In this document: piece by piece, positions 25,830 through 35,076 of the stretch
How positions within the stretch are numbered: position 1 is the first letter of the stretch
Layout: the number at the start of each line of letters is the position of its first letter
NCBI GenBank assembly: GCA_041390905.1
Contig: JAWKPA010000014.1
Location: forward strand, 62,001-126,000
Length of the DNA stretch: 64,000 nucleotides
From: JACKCD01 sp041390905
Lineage (GTDB): Bacteria > Chloroflexota > Anaerolineae > Promineifilales > Promineifilaceae
Reading direction: 5' to 3'
Notes under the pieces: generated by a model
What the model was told of the DNA's origin: nothing
Seen by the model: only the letters and a program-made list of their open reading frames with translations
Databases searched by the model: none
Program-made: the position numbers and the translations under genes

Positions 25830-26360
25830 ATGGCAACAAAAGCAATTCGCGCCTCATATCTGTGGACAGTAGACGAAATGGTGGCGGCACAAAACCACCA
25901 TTTACGGGGACAAAGCCAAAAAGTGCGCTGGCTGCGCTTTGTGGCGCTGGGCAGCATGATTTTTGTGCTGTTTATGCTGCTGTTTCGGCAGGGAATTTTT
26001 AACTGGGGCATTGCGGCACTAGTGGGGCTGGCCTATTTGGGGGTGGTGGTGAATGAACTGATGCGCCACCCGAAAGTGGTGGAACGGTCGGCACGGCGGC
26101 TGTTTGCCAAGCACGCCGACCAGAATAAGCGGGTGACATTTGTGATTGATGAAACGGCCGTTTCTATCACCACCGAAGACGTAGGCGAAAGCCGCACCCT
26201 GTGGGACGACGTGCAAAAGGTACACGAAACCGACGACGGCTTTTTGCTCTACCTCAACAAGCAGCTTTTCCTCTGGATTCCGCGCAAAGCCATTCAGCCC
26301 CAAAGCGACGTGGAGCGATTGCGCCAAATCATCGCCAACCGGGGTCTCGACAATCGTTAA
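25830..26360 (+). CDS. YcxB-like membrane protein
   Basis: 176 residues from ATG 25830; an upstream in-frame ATG at 25779 would be encoded by the repeat hairpin. Two TM helices (about 36-75) and a soluble C-terminal domain with VTFVIDETAVSITTEDVGESRTLWDDVQKVHETDDGFLLYLNKQLFLWIPRKAI, the YcxB/PH-like pattern. Function of the family is not known. It carries ETAV from an in-frame AACGGCCGTT. Confidence 0.75.
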   Translation: MATKAIRASYLWTVDEMVAAQNHHLRGQSQKVRWLRFVALGSMIFVLFMLLFRQGIFNWGIAALVGLAYLGVVVNELMRHPKVVERSARRLFAKHADQNKRVTFVIDETAVSITTEDVGESRTLWDDVQKVHETDDGFLLYLNKQLFLWIPRKAIQPQSDVERLRQIIANRGLDNR

Positions 26361-26632
26361 TGACAAACAGCCAAAACTGTTTGTTTGGGTCAGATGTGGC
26401 GTGGGGGTCCTTCTGGCCTTTTTTCTTTTCTCACCGCAGAGGGCACAAAGGACAAACAAAATTTCCGTTGCGTCTTTGCGCCTTTGCGTGGAATCTCTGA
26501 ATCACACACGGGGTAAGGAACGAGGATTAAATAAGTTACGAAAGAAGTTCAACTTCTTCTGAGAAGTTGAACTTCTAGATGGGCAAGTTATTTAATTTCC
26601 ATTCCTAAAAGGGCGTATGCGATACGCCCCTG
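26361..26632. other. Convergent spacer with three repeat types
   Basis: Contains CTTTGCG/CCGCAGAGG-type repeats (26428-26492), REP copy 4 and a 19-bp hairpin GGGCGTATGCGATACGCCC at 26611-26629 that may terminate one or both convergent genes. No ORF is convincing. Confidence 0.6.
26543..26576. repeat. REP-like palindrome, copy 4
   Basis: AGAAGTTCAACTTCT-TCTG-AGAAGTTGAACTTCT type core; the flanks GGATTAAATAAGTTACG and AAGTTATTTAATTTCC are themselves inverted, giving an element of about 26519-26610. Confidence 0.9.
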
Positions 26633-28675
26633 CTAATAGCGCAGGCGGGCGAGGTGGGTTTGCTGAACGGCCGTTAAACTCTCCCCCAACGTCACAATTC
26701 CCCGCTCCGCCAGCAGCGGCACCATCTTCAAAAAGAGATCGCCAGTAATCAGCGCATCCCCCAGTGCCGTGTGCCGCCCGGCCACCACCACACCAAAATC
26801 CCGCGCCAGCGATTCCAGACTGTAATCATTCCGCTCCGGGAAAAGCAGCGCCGCCAGCAGCAGCGTGTCCAGCACCGGCTGGGCAAACACCACCCCGGTT
26901 GCCGCCTCTTTCAACTGTAGCAGCCGCATATCAAAGGCCACGTTATGCCCCAGCAGCACCGTGTCGGCGGCAAAGCGGTGAAAGCGGGGCAGCACCACGT
27001 CAATGGCCGGCTGCCCCTGCACCATCGCCGGGGTGATTCCGTGAACGGCCGTTGCCTGCGGCGACAAAAAACACTGTGGATCCACCAACTGGTCAAACAC
27101 GTCTTGGCGCAGCAAACGGCCGTTTACAATCCGCACCGCCCCCATCGCCACAATCTCATCAGTGGACGGATCCAACCCGGTCGTTTCCGTATCAAAAACA
27201 GTGTAGGTCAGCTCGCGCAACGGCCGTTCCGCCCAGTCGGCAGCGGGTAGCGGCCGTTGCAGCAAGTCAAAGTCGTAATATTCCGGCCGGCTGCCCAGCA
27301 GCGGCAGCGGCGTAGATTCCCACACCGTCAGCGGCAGCAGCAGCCGCACAAACGCCGTAGCTCCCTCCCGCTGCACCCACAGCTCGCCGTCATGGTGCGC
27401 CGTCACCTGCCGCGCCGTTTGCCCCAGCGCGGGAATGGTTTCATCCAGCCACGCCCAAACTGGCTCCACAGATTCATCGGCCACCCACACCAAATCCAGT
27501 GCCGCCCGCTGCCGCAAAGGTTGCAAGCGTAGTTCCAGATGGTGCGGCTGCCACTGCGCCACCAATTTTTCCGCCAAAAACAGCACGACGTGGCGCAGAA
27601 GATAGCTATCTGCCAACAGCCACAGATCATCGGGCGGCAGCGTGGCGGCAACCGCACCCAATGGCCGCAGCCGCCGCTCCAATGCCCACAGCAGGTCACG
27701 CCCCAGCATCGGGTCAAGCTGCAAATTGGCGGGGGGATGGCTGTTGTAAACGGCCGTTAATTCCTCCACCGTCTCGCTCAACCGCCCCGCTTCCTCATAC
27801 ACCACCTGCTGTAGCCGCTGCCGCTGATCGGCCGGCATCGCGGCATAATCCATCACCGTTTCAATGGCGGCGCGAATATTGGCCGCCGGTGCCCGCAGCC
27901 CTTCGACCAGCGGCCACAACCGCTGGTCAAGCTGCTGCGCCTGCTGCTGGGTCAAATCTTCCAGAGTGACGATAAAACCCGTTTCAGCTTCGGATTCAGC
28001 CGCCACGGGAACAAGCCGCAGCCGCAGCAAACGGCCGTTACTGGCGGTGGCGGTAAATTGCACCACGCGCCGCGTTTCCGGCCGGGTGGCCGCTTCTTCC
28101 AGCACATGGGCAATCACCTGCCGATCAAACAGAGCCAAAATGGAGCGTCCCAGCCCAACGAGACTGCCACTTTGGTCGGGGGTGTCGAGAAGGTGCTGCG
28201 AACGGCCGTTAAACAGCAAAATCTGCCCCTCCCGATTACAGACCAGCACCCCCTCTCCCATGTCGGCAATCAGAGCCGCCAGCCGCTGCTTTTCGGCAGC
28301 CAAAGCGGCCTGCGCCTGCGTCATTTTCTCGGCTTCGGCGGCAAGCTGCTGCTGGTAGCGGTCGGCAAAGGTATTAACGGCCGTTGCCAATCGCTTTTCC
28401 GTCGCCAACGTGCCGGGGCGCACCCGGTGCGCCGGGTTAGAGCGCAAAATCAGCTCCAGTTCCTCCGCCAGCCGCCGCAGCCCAAAGCGGTGCGCCTGCA
28501 CCAGCCGGTTCAGCCAAAAAGCGGCTCCGGCCAGCAGCAGTGCCACGATTATCACCAGCCCCAGCCGCATCTCCCGCGTCAGCACCGGCAGCCCCAGCCA
28601 CGCCAGCAGCAGCCCCAGCAAAAAGGCGGTCAAAATGCCCACAAAAATCAGCAGTTCGCTTTGGTGACGGTTCAT
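26633..28675 (-). CDS. PAS / degenerate histidine kinase fused to DnaQ-type 3'-5' exonuclease
   Basis: 680 residues from ATG 28675; the longer frame to 28750 would translate a repeat hairpin. Two TM helices (about 8-55), a HAMP-like stretch, a PAS domain (ADMGEGVLVCNREGQILLFNGRSQ, about 135-250), then a DHp-like helix reading VEGLRAPAANIRAAIE where kinases have SHELRTPL, so the phospho-acceptor His is absent; an ATPase-like remnant ends HHDGELWVQREGATAFVRLLLPL. The last 190 residues are an exonuclease with all three motifs: FDTETTGLDP, HNVAFDM and HTALGDA. Known acetate-sensing clusters carry a separate epsilon-like exonuclease; here it is joined to a membrane sensor. It is last in the CrbSR-like operon. 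Substrate and signal are unknown. Confidence 0.85.
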   Translation of the reverse strand: MNRHQSELLIFVGILTAFLLGLLLAWLGLPVLTREMRLGLVIIVALLLAGAAFWLNRLVQAHRFGLRRLAEELELILRSNPAHRVRPGTLATEKRLATAVNTFADRYQQQLAAEAEKMTQAQAALAAEKQRLAALIADMGEGVLVCNREGQILLFNGRSQHLLDTPDQSGSLVGLGRSILALFDRQVIAHVLEEAATRPETRRVVQFTATASNGRLLRLRLVPVAAESEAETGFIVTLEDLTQQQAQQLDQRLWPLVEGLRAPAANIRAAIETVMDYAAMPADQRQRLQQVVYEEAGRLSETVEELTAVYNSHPPANLQLDPMLGRDLLWALERRLRPLGAVAATLPPDDLWLLADSYLLRHVVLFLAEKLVAQWQPHHLELRLQPLRQRAALDLVWVADESVEPVWAWLDETIPALGQTARQVTAHHDGELWVQREGATAFVRLLLPLTVWESTPLPLLGSRPEYYDFDLLQRPLPAADWAERPLRELTYTVFDTETTGLDPSTDEIVAMGAVRIVNGRLLRQDVFDQLVDPQCFLSPQATAVHGITPAMVQGQPAIDVVLPRFHRFAADTVLLGHNVAFDMRLLQLKEAATGVVFAQPVLDTLLLAALLFPERNDYSLESLARDFGVVVAGRHTALGDALITGDLFLKMVPLLAERGIVTLGESLTAVQQTHLARLRY

Positions 28676-28683
28676 GTTTTTTC

Positions 28684-28747
28684 TGACAGGATTAACAGGA
28701 TTAACAAGATAAAGCACCAAAATCCTGTTAATCCTGTTAATCCTGTC
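28684..28747. repeat. Tandem-repeat hairpin (ACAGGATTA units)
   Basis: Three ACAGGATTA-type units facing three TAATCCTGT units, 26-bp arms, 12-base loop. Lies within an operon between the nucleotidyltransferase stop and the fusion gene start. Confidence 0.88.
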
Positions 28748-28755
28748 CAAATTTC

Positions 28756-30207
28756 CTAATAAAGTGCCGTCAAATAACGCTGGGACAAAATGTTTTGCGC
28801 CTGCTGAACGATGGCAAAGGCGGCTTTGAGATGTTCCAGATCAAATTTGGACAGTTCGGTGGGGTCGAGCAAGTTGTCAACGGGCTGCTGGGCGGCCAAC
28901 TGCTGCCCCTGGTGGCGCAGCCGCACGTAGGCGATAAATTCCAGCGCGTCGTGGAGGTTGTGGACATCTTGCTTGACAAAGGCGGGGGTGGGCAGCAGGG
29001 CGTTGAGGCGGTCGTGGGTATTAACGGCCGTTACCCCATACGCCAACGCATACACCCGCACCAGCTCAATAATCGGGAACAGCCCGCGCCGCTTCAAATC
29101 AATCTTGCCGTCGTCCAAATGCAACCGCCGCCAAAAACCAACCGGCGGCTGAAAATCGAGCGCGTTTTTTGCCATGTTGCCCAAAAAACGGCCGTTTTGC
29201 TGGCTGTGCGCCACCACATCCGCCAGCAGTGCCGCGCTCAAATCAGCCGCGCCAAACAGGTGGCGCAGGTCAAAAAAGATGCAGGTGTGGAGCAAGGCAT
29301 CGGGCGATGGTTCATGCAGCCAGTCGGCAAAGTAACGCCGCCAGACGTGCAGCGGCTGCCGCCAACTGGGGTTGGTCGCCATCACCTTGCCGGGGCAGTA
29401 GACATAGCCGCAGGCGGCCAGACCGTCGCAGACAAAGGTTGCCAAAGCGGCAAAGTAGCCGTCGTGTTCCGGCTGAAATGTGTCGTCCAGCAGCAGCCCG
29501 TTGTCTTGGTCTGAATGAGCGGTTTGCTCCTGCCGCGCCTGCGAGCCAAAGGCCAGCCAGGCGTAGGGGACGGGCGGTGGGCCAAGCGTGGCCTCGGCCA
29601 ACTGCAGCAGCCGCCGGGTCAGGGCATCGCTGACCACCGAGACAACCCGCCCCACGTCCTCGGCCTTGGCATCGGCCGTGACCAGCCGCGCTACCAGCCG
29701 AGGCAGGCGGCGGCTGACGGCGACCAGCCCGGCCACATCGGGCTGCCGCCAAATGTCGCCCACCAGATAGACGGGGGTGGTGGCCTGAAGCTGCATCAGG
29801 TCGGTGGTGGAGACCACGCCTACTAGCTGGCCGTTGTCCAGCACAGGCAGGTGGTGGATGTTGTGCTGGCTCATGAGCAACAGAGCCTGGAAGGCGTATT
29901 GGTCGGCGGTGATGGTAAACGGCCGTTTGCTCATCACCGTCCCCAGCGAAGCGTCCAAATCTGCCCCGGCCACCACCACCCGGTTGCGAATGTCGCGGTC
30001 GGTAAACATCCCCACCACTTCACCGGCATCGGCCACCACCAGGCAGGAAATATTGGCCTGACCCATTTGCACCACCGCCTGGCGAATGGTGGCCGTGGGC
30101 GGCAACTGCATCACGGAGCCGCTCACAACCTCGCGCAGGGGGGTGGTGAGGGGGAACTCTTGCAGCCGGGTTTGCACGGCACTGTGGATGTCGGGGAGGT
30201 TGGTCAT
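28756..30207 (-). CDS. CBS-pair / DUF294 nucleotidyltransferase
   Basis: 483 residues. Two CBS motifs (about 20-140, SCLVVADAGEVVGMFTDRDIRNRVV and HHLPVLDNGQLVGVVSTTDLMQL) bind adenine nucleotides in the family. The GlnD-like nucleotidyltransferase site GSQARQEQTAHSDQDNGLL follows at about 223, then the DUF294 C-terminal helical domain. Related proteins accompany acetate-type SSS transporters and SLC5 kinases. The start overlaps the response-regulator stop by 4 bases (ATGA), so they are translationally coupled. Its target is unknown. Confidence 0.9.
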   Translation of the reverse strand: MTNLPDIHSAVQTRLQEFPLTTPLREVVSGSVMQLPPTATIRQAVVQMGQANISCLVVADAGEVVGMFTDRDIRNRVVVAGADLDASLGTVMSKRPFTITADQYAFQALLLMSQHNIHHLPVLDNGQLVGVVSTTDLMQLQATTPVYLVGDIWRQPDVAGLVAVSRRLPRLVARLVTADAKAEDVGRVVSVVSDALTRRLLQLAEATLGPPPVPYAWLAFGSQARQEQTAHSDQDNGLLLDDTFQPEHDGYFAALATFVCDGLAACGYVYCPGKVMATNPSWRQPLHVWRRYFADWLHEPSPDALLHTCIFFDLRHLFGAADLSAALLADVVAHSQQNGRFLGNMAKNALDFQPPVGFWRRLHLDDGKIDLKRRGLFPIIELVRVYALAYGVTAVNTHDRLNALLPTPAFVKQDVHNLHDALEFIAYVRLRHQGQQLAAQQPVDNLLDPTELSKFDLEHLKAAFAIVQQAQNILSQRYLTALY

Positions 30208-30614
30208 GGCTGAGGGTTTTCCTGAGGAGGGGGAGAAACGGCCGTTTCTTCCACCAGCATCTTCTGCACCATCTGCACCAGTTCACGGGTCGAAAACGGC
30301 TTGGTCACATACCCATCCGCCCCCAGTGCCAGCCCCTTTTCCACATCCACATCCCGCCCCTTGGCCGTCAGCAGCAGCACCTTCATCCCCTGCCACGCCG
30401 GGTTCGCCCGAATACGGCGGCACACCTCCCACCCATCCAGCCAGGGCAGCATAATGTCAAGCAGAACCAAATCAGGCGGCCGTTCGGCAATGAGTGACAT
30501 CGCCGCCATGCCATCGGCCGCCACCCGCACCATAAACCCCGCCTGCTGCATCAAAAATTGCAGCGAGATCACAATATTGGGTTCATCATCAACAATAAGA
30601 ACATCTTTACCCAT
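30204..30614 (-). CDS. Single-domain response regulator
   Basis: 136 residues, one receiver domain: DVLIVDDEPNI (acidic pocket), DLVLLDIMLPWLDGWE (phospho-Asp), LLLTAKG (Thr/Ser switch), GADGYVTKPF (Lys). There is no output domain. ATG 30614 overlaps the histidine kinase stop by 8 bases, so it is probably that kinase's direct partner, acting as a phosphate relay or by protein contact. A much longer frame extending inside the kinase gene is not the true start. Confidence 0.9.
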   Translation of the reverse strand: MGKDVLIVDDEPNIVISLQFLMQQAGFMVRVAADGMAAMSLIAERPPDLVLLDIMLPWLDGWEVCRRIRANPAWQGMKVLLLTAKGRDVDVEKGLALGADGYVTKPFSTRELVQMVQKMLVEETAVSPPPQENPQP

Positions 30615-33324
30615 AAACGGTCTCTCCCAGCGGCAGCGGCAACGTAAAGCAAAAAGTTGCGCCATGGCCGGGTTCGCTTTCTGCCCAAAGCCGCCCGCCA
30701 AAATGCTCCACAATGTGGCGGCTGATGGGCAGCCCCAGCCCTGTCCCAGTTGGATTGCCGTCGTGCTTCCGCCGCACCTGCCGAAAACGGTCAAAGACCG
30801 CCTCCATATCGTCCTGGTGCAGCCCCTCCCCGTTGTCGCGCACCGACACCTGCACCCTGTTATCCACCACGTCAAGACAGACCCATACGCGGCCGGCCGT
30901 CGGGTTGCTAAATTTTATGGCGTTGGACAGCAAATTGAGCATCACCTGCACCAGCCGGTCGCGGTCGGCACGGACGATGGGGACGGCGGACGGCAGCATC
31001 AGCTCTGGCTGGATGGCGCGTTCGCGGAAAAGCTGCCCCACCGCCGCCACCGACTCTCGCACCACTTCGCCCATGTCCACATCCGACAACAGCCAGTCGG
31101 CATTGCCCGATTCAATCTTGGACAAATCCAGTACGTTGTTGATCAGTCGCGTCAACCGCTGGCTTTCTCCCATAATGATGGTTAAAAACTGGGAACGCTG
31201 CTCCCACCCCAGCGACGGGTTGTCGAGCAAAATTTCGCTAAAGGCGCGGATGGAGGTCAGCGGCGTGCGTAGCTCGTGGGTGACGTGGGAGACAAATTCA
31301 CTCTTCATCTTGTCCAGCTCTTTCAGCCGTTCGTTGGCTTCATGCAGGGCCACCGTTTTGCTCTCCAGCTCCTGCGACTGTCGCTCCAGCTCGCGGCTGT
31401 AGCGCAACACCTGCGAGGTTTCGTCCAGCATGTTCATTACTTCGCTGAAGGTTAGGGTAGGTTCGGTGACAGAGGCGATGATGACGTGGGCGGAGGCGGC
31501 ACCAACGGCACCGGCCAGCATCTTTTCCACCTGATTGACCAGTTCGGGGGCGGCCGGCTGGTTCAGGGCCTGCTCGTCGTGCCAATCTACCGGCCAACTG
31601 TGTAAAAAGTCGCGGGTGCGGCGTTCGCCTAAAAAGCGCACCACCAGCGTTCGCAGGGTGCCAAAGGAGATGGTGCTGCCCCACATTTGCAGCCGGTCAA
31701 TCTCCTCGGAGCGTTCAAACACATCCACAAAACGGGTAGCCTGGGTGTGTTCCAAAATCGTTTGCTCGGTCAGCAGCGAGCCGATGACATAGCAGCCAGC
31801 GTTCAGCAACAAGCTCCACATCAGCGAATGGGTTAACGGCGTGAGATCGGTCACGCCAAACAGGGCGTAGGGGCGCAGCCAGCCAAGGCCAAAGGGGCCG
31901 TCGCTAACAAAGCTGGCGGGCAGCCCACCCAAATCTACTAGCGAGGGCAGAGGCAGGGTGTAAAACCAGAACAGGAAGCCGACGATTAGCCCTGTCATGG
32001 CACCAAACAGATTGCCCTGCTTCCAGTAGATGCCGCCCAGAATGGCGGGGGCAAATTGGGCTACGGCGGCAAAGGAGATGAGGCCGATGGAAACAAGGGG
32101 GCTGCCACCGGCGACGTGAAAATAGCCGTAGGCAAGCAGCAGGATGACGAGGATGGAAAGGCGGCGGACAACGAGCAGCACGCCGGTGAGGTCGGTGCGC
32201 TGATTGAGGCGGAGGGCGGGCCAGCGCAACAGCAGCGGCACCACGAGGTCGTTGGAAACCATGGTGCTGAGGGCGAAGGTGGAGACGATCAACATGCCGG
32301 TGGCGGCGGAAAGGCCACCGACATAGGCCAGCAAGGCTACACCGCCTTGTCCGGCGGACAGCGGCAGGGTTAGTACAAAGAAGTCGGCGTCGGCGTTGGG
32401 CAGCAGCATGTTGCCGGCCAGGGCAATGGGCAGGACAAAGATGTTGATGAGGAGGAGGTAGAGGGGGAAAAGCCAGCTTGCTTTGAGCAGGTGGCGTTCG
32501 TCTACATTTTCCAGCACGGCCATTTGAAATTGGCGGGGCAGGAACATGATGGCGAGCATGGATAGCAGGGTGAGCCAAACCCAGTCGCCGGGTGAGCCAG
32601 CTTCGTTGAGGGTGAAGAGGGGGCGGAGTTGGGAAACGGCCGTTGCTTGTGCAAACAAATCGCCAAAGCCGCCATATAACCCATAGGTGACAAACAGCCC
32701 CACGGCCATAAACGCCACCAGCTTGATGATGGATTCAAAGGCAATGGACAGCACCAGCCCGGCATCATGCTCCGTGGCATCCAGATGGCGCGTGCCAAAC
32801 AGGATGATGAAGGCGGACATGAGCAGGGCGAGCAGCAGGGCGGTGTCGGGGAAAAAGGACAGCTCGGCTGTTGCCTCTGAAGCGCCCCCCAGCACGCTAA
32901 AGCTGGTGGTGATGGCCTTGAGCTGTAAGGCGAGGTAGGGGATGATGCCGACGACGGCGATGATTGTCACCAGGCCGCTCAACCCGCCGTGCTTGCCATA
33001 GCGCGAGCCGATGAAGTCGGCGATGGAGGTAATGCGGTTGACTTTGCTGATGCGGATCATTTTGCGGAGGACGAAGAGCCAGAGAACGGCCGTTAATGTC
33101 GGCCCCAAATAGATCGGCAAAAAGCCCACCCCCGTTACCGCTGCCCGCCCCACGCTGCCATAAAACGTCCAGGCGGTGCAATACACAGCCAGCGACAGGG
33201 CATAAACCGTTGGATTATTGGTCAGCCTGCGCCGGGTACCTGCCCAACGGTCGCCCACATAGGCCACGGCAAACAAAACAGCGGCATATAGAATGGAAGC
33301 AAGAACAATAACCCAGGATGCCAT
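30607..33324 (-). CDS. SLC5 transporter-like / histidine kinase hybrid sensor (CrbS/CbrA-like)
   Basis: 905 residues. The first ~500 form about 13 TM helices of the sodium:solute symporter type (TAWTFYGSVGRAAVTGVGFLPIYLGP; VNRITSIADFIGSRYG). A short coiled coil follows, then DHp with the His motif FVSHVTHELRTPLTSI, N-box NLLSNAIKFSNP and G-boxes DNGEGLHQDD and GTGLGLPIS. Known: CrbS and CbrA couple a transporter-like module to a kinase controlling acetate or amino-acid use. It is preceded by a tiny membrane-protein gene and followed by an overlapping receiver gene. Autophosphorylation residues are intact. Confidence 0.93.
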   Translation of the reverse strand: MASWVIVLASILYAAVLFAVAYVGDRWAGTRRRLTNNPTVYALSLAVYCTAWTFYGSVGRAAVTGVGFLPIYLGPTLTAVLWLFVLRKMIRISKVNRITSIADFIGSRYGKHGGLSGLVTIIAVVGIIPYLALQLKAITTSFSVLGGASEATAELSFFPDTALLLALLMSAFIILFGTRHLDATEHDAGLVLSIAFESIIKLVAFMAVGLFVTYGLYGGFGDLFAQATAVSQLRPLFTLNEAGSPGDWVWLTLLSMLAIMFLPRQFQMAVLENVDERHLLKASWLFPLYLLLINIFVLPIALAGNMLLPNADADFFVLTLPLSAGQGGVALLAYVGGLSAATGMLIVSTFALSTMVSNDLVVPLLLRWPALRLNQRTDLTGVLLVVRRLSILVILLLAYGYFHVAGGSPLVSIGLISFAAVAQFAPAILGGIYWKQGNLFGAMTGLIVGFLFWFYTLPLPSLVDLGGLPASFVSDGPFGLGWLRPYALFGVTDLTPLTHSLMWSLLLNAGCYVIGSLLTEQTILEHTQATRFVDVFERSEEIDRLQMWGSTISFGTLRTLVVRFLGERRTRDFLHSWPVDWHDEQALNQPAAPELVNQVEKMLAGAVGAASAHVIIASVTEPTLTFSEVMNMLDETSQVLRYSRELERQSQELESKTVALHEANERLKELDKMKSEFVSHVTHELRTPLTSIRAFSEILLDNPSLGWEQRSQFLTIIMGESQRLTRLINNVLDLSKIESGNADWLLSDVDMGEVVRESVAAVGQLFRERAIQPELMLPSAVPIVRADRDRLVQVMLNLLSNAIKFSNPTAGRVWVCLDVVDNRVQVSVRDNGEGLHQDDMEAVFDRFRQVRRKHDGNPTGTGLGLPISRHIVEHFGGRLWAESEPGHGATFCFTLPLPLGETVYG

Positions 33325-33326
33325 AC

Positions 33327-33521
33327 CTACCTTTCAACGATCCAGGCCACCAGCGCAATGACAAACAGCCAGGAGCAAAAGAGAAAGAGATAGAGAATGG
33401 GAATACCAACAACCATGCCTTCGCGGTCAAACAGTGCCAGAATGGGGTAGTTAAACAGCAAGCCGCCCAGGAGAAACAGGACGACAAGGCGATCTCGTTT
33501 GCGCTGCCATTTTGGTTTCAT
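33327..33521 (-). CDS. Small two-TM membrane protein of the sensor operon
   Basis: 64 residues with two hydrophobic helices (LVVLFLLGGLLFNYPILALF; IPILYLFLFCSWLFVIALVAWIV). It ends 2 bases before the sensor-kinase start. Similar tiny membrane proteins precede SSS-type transporters and SLC5 kinases in other bacteria, so it may be the kinase's counterpart of the DUF4212 subunit (inference). Confidence 0.8.
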   Translation of the reverse strand: MKPKWQRKRDRLVVLFLLGGLLFNYPILALFDREGMVVGIPILYLFLFCSWLFVIALVAWIVER

Positions 33522-33531
33522 GCGCTCTCGT

Positions 33532-34206
33532 TCAGACGGTAATCAAGCCAATTCGCACCGCTTCCAGCACGGCCTGGGTGCGACTGGACTGGTTGAGCTT
33601 CCGCAAAATGTGTTTGACGTGGGAACGAACGGTTTCTTCGCTGATGCTCAATCGTTCGGCAATATCGCGGTTGGTGGCGGTGGAGGCCATGAGCATCAGC
33701 ACCTGCTTTTGTCGTTTGGTTAGTTGGTAGGCATCGGCAGAAACGGCCGTTGGCGCACTTTGCTGCTGCCGGGCAGCGCGGTGCAAAATGAGGCGGGTAA
33801 TGGTGGGGTGTAGATAGGAATAGCCAGCGGCCACTTGTTCGATAGCGGCAATCAGCTCACTCATATCCACCCCCTTGAGAATATAGCCGTCAATACCGGC
33901 ATCCACGGCGCGGTAAACGGGGTCACTGGCCTCAATGCCACTAAGAACCAGGATTTTGCTGTGGGGGCTGAGGCGGCGCAGTTCGGGGCAAAGATATTCG
34001 GCGGTGCTGTCGGGCAGTTGCAGATCAAGCAGGATGAGGTCTGGCTGGAAGCGTAGGGCGGCGTTTTGAGCTTCAGCACCCGTCCCGGCCTCGCCCACAA
34101 TGGTCAAATGTGGCTGCTGGTTTAGCAAAATGGACAACCCTTGCCGCATAACGGCATGGTCATCAACGATCAGCAGGCGGATGGCATTCTGGTGTCGTTT
34201 TTGCAT
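33532..34206 (-). CDS. NarL/LuxR-type response regulator (CrbR-like)
   Basis: 224 residues: receiver domain (IRLLIVDDHAVMRQG, LILLDLQLPDS, LVLSGIEA, YILKG) and a C-terminal LuxR helix-turn-helix (LTKRQKQVLMLMASTATNRDIAERLSISEETVRSHVKHIL). It leads the minus-strand operon of sensor genes, so it is the likely DNA-binding output. By analogy with CrbR it may turn on acetyl-CoA synthetase or the convergent symporter genes. No clear ribosome site precedes ATG 34206. Confidence 0.92.
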   Translation of the reverse strand: MQKRHQNAIRLLIVDDHAVMRQGLSILLNQQPHLTIVGEAGTGAEAQNAALRFQPDLILLDLQLPDSTAEYLCPELRRLSPHSKILVLSGIEASDPVYRAVDAGIDGYILKGVDMSELIAAIEQVAAGYSYLHPTITRLILHRAARQQQSAPTAVSADAYQLTKRQKQVLMLMASTATNRDIAERLSISEETVRSHVKHILRKLNQSSRTQAVLEAVRIGLITV

Positions 34207-34232
34207 AAACTATTGTAAGCGCGTTGAGAAAA

Positions 34233-34799
34233 TTACCCAAACATTTCAGCCGTCATTTGCTTAAAGGCGGTGGGGTGTTGCCATTGTCCCCAGGCGGCAA
34301 TCAACCGCACCACATTTTCCGCAACCGTGGCCTTGTCGGAATGCAGTTCCAAATCATAGCGGGTGTAGCGGTGGACAATGGCTAAATCGGTGCGGGCATC
34401 GCCGCTGCGGCGGTCGCCCCGCGCCTCCTCCCGCCGCTCCAACTCCTCCAGGGAGCAGTGCAGGGCGACAAAAAAGACATCTATACCCGCCAGCAACTGC
34501 AAAATATAGCGCAACGATGCTTCGGTTTCGATGATGTGGTCAATGACCAGATGGTTGCCAGCCAGGGCCAGTGCCGCCCAGCAGCGGAAGTAACCATCAA
34601 AAACGGTGGGGCGCATTGCCTGCCAGGAAAAGGTGCCGTCCCGAATTTGGGGTTTGGGCAGGATGTCGCCATCAATAAATAGGTCAAAGGAGATGTGGAG
34701 CAGGGGCAGCGGGAACTGCTGCTGCACCGCCCGTGCCAGGGTAGATTTGCCCGCGCTGGATGCGCCGTTGATGAGAATAATTTTGCCCGGTTGTGTCAT
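34233..34799 (-). CDS. Chloramphenicol phosphotransferase-like P-loop kinase
   Basis: 188 residues from ATG 34799 (GGAGG upstream). P-loop NGASSAGKSTLARA at residue 9 and LLHISFDLFIDGDILP are the CPT pattern; the family phosphorylates small hydroxyl substrates, classically the 3'-OH of chloramphenicol. VIDHIIETEASLRYIL and LHCSLEELERREEARGDRRSGDA complete it. Resistance cannot be claimed from sequence alone; the true substrate is open. Confidence 0.83.
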   Translation of the reverse strand: MTQPGKIILINGASSAGKSTLARAVQQQFPLPLLHISFDLFIDGDILPKPQIRDGTFSWQAMRPTVFDGYFRCWAALALAGNHLVIDHIIETEASLRYILQLLAGIDVFFVALHCSLEELERREEARGDRRSGDARTDLAIVHRYTRYDLELHSDKATVAENVVRLIAAWGQWQHPTAFKQMTAEMFG

Positions 34800-34860
34800 G
34801 GCAGCCTCCGTTATGTATGCAATCATCGGTTCTAACAAATAAATGGCGTTGTCTCCGCGC

Positions 34861-34917
34861 CGTCTCGCCCTTGTGTTTACCCAACACGTTCTTGTCGGGT
34901 GGGGCAAGGGCAAGACG
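34861..34917. repeat. Imperfect hairpin CGTCTCGCCCTTG / CAAGGGCAAGACG
   Basis: 13-base arms with one mismatch around a 31-base loop; upstream of the CPT-like gene in a 520-base spacer that contains no convincing gene. Confidence 0.5.
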
Positions 34918-35076
34918 ACCGGGGGAAGCAGTTTGCGGCGTTGCCAGCCTTATCCCCGGTCATCCCGCCCAAACGCCTGTTGAAACAGAAGCATGAGACA
35001 TCGCCTCTTTTTTGTGAGCATAAACGGCCGTATACTCTACTAAAATCGGTTCTTCAGGCATTCGTGGGAGTCGCCC

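Noticed and set aside
30615..30875. N-terminal extension of the single-domain response regulator
   Set aside because: Would lie out of frame inside the histidine kinase ATPase domain; the receiver starts properly at 30614.
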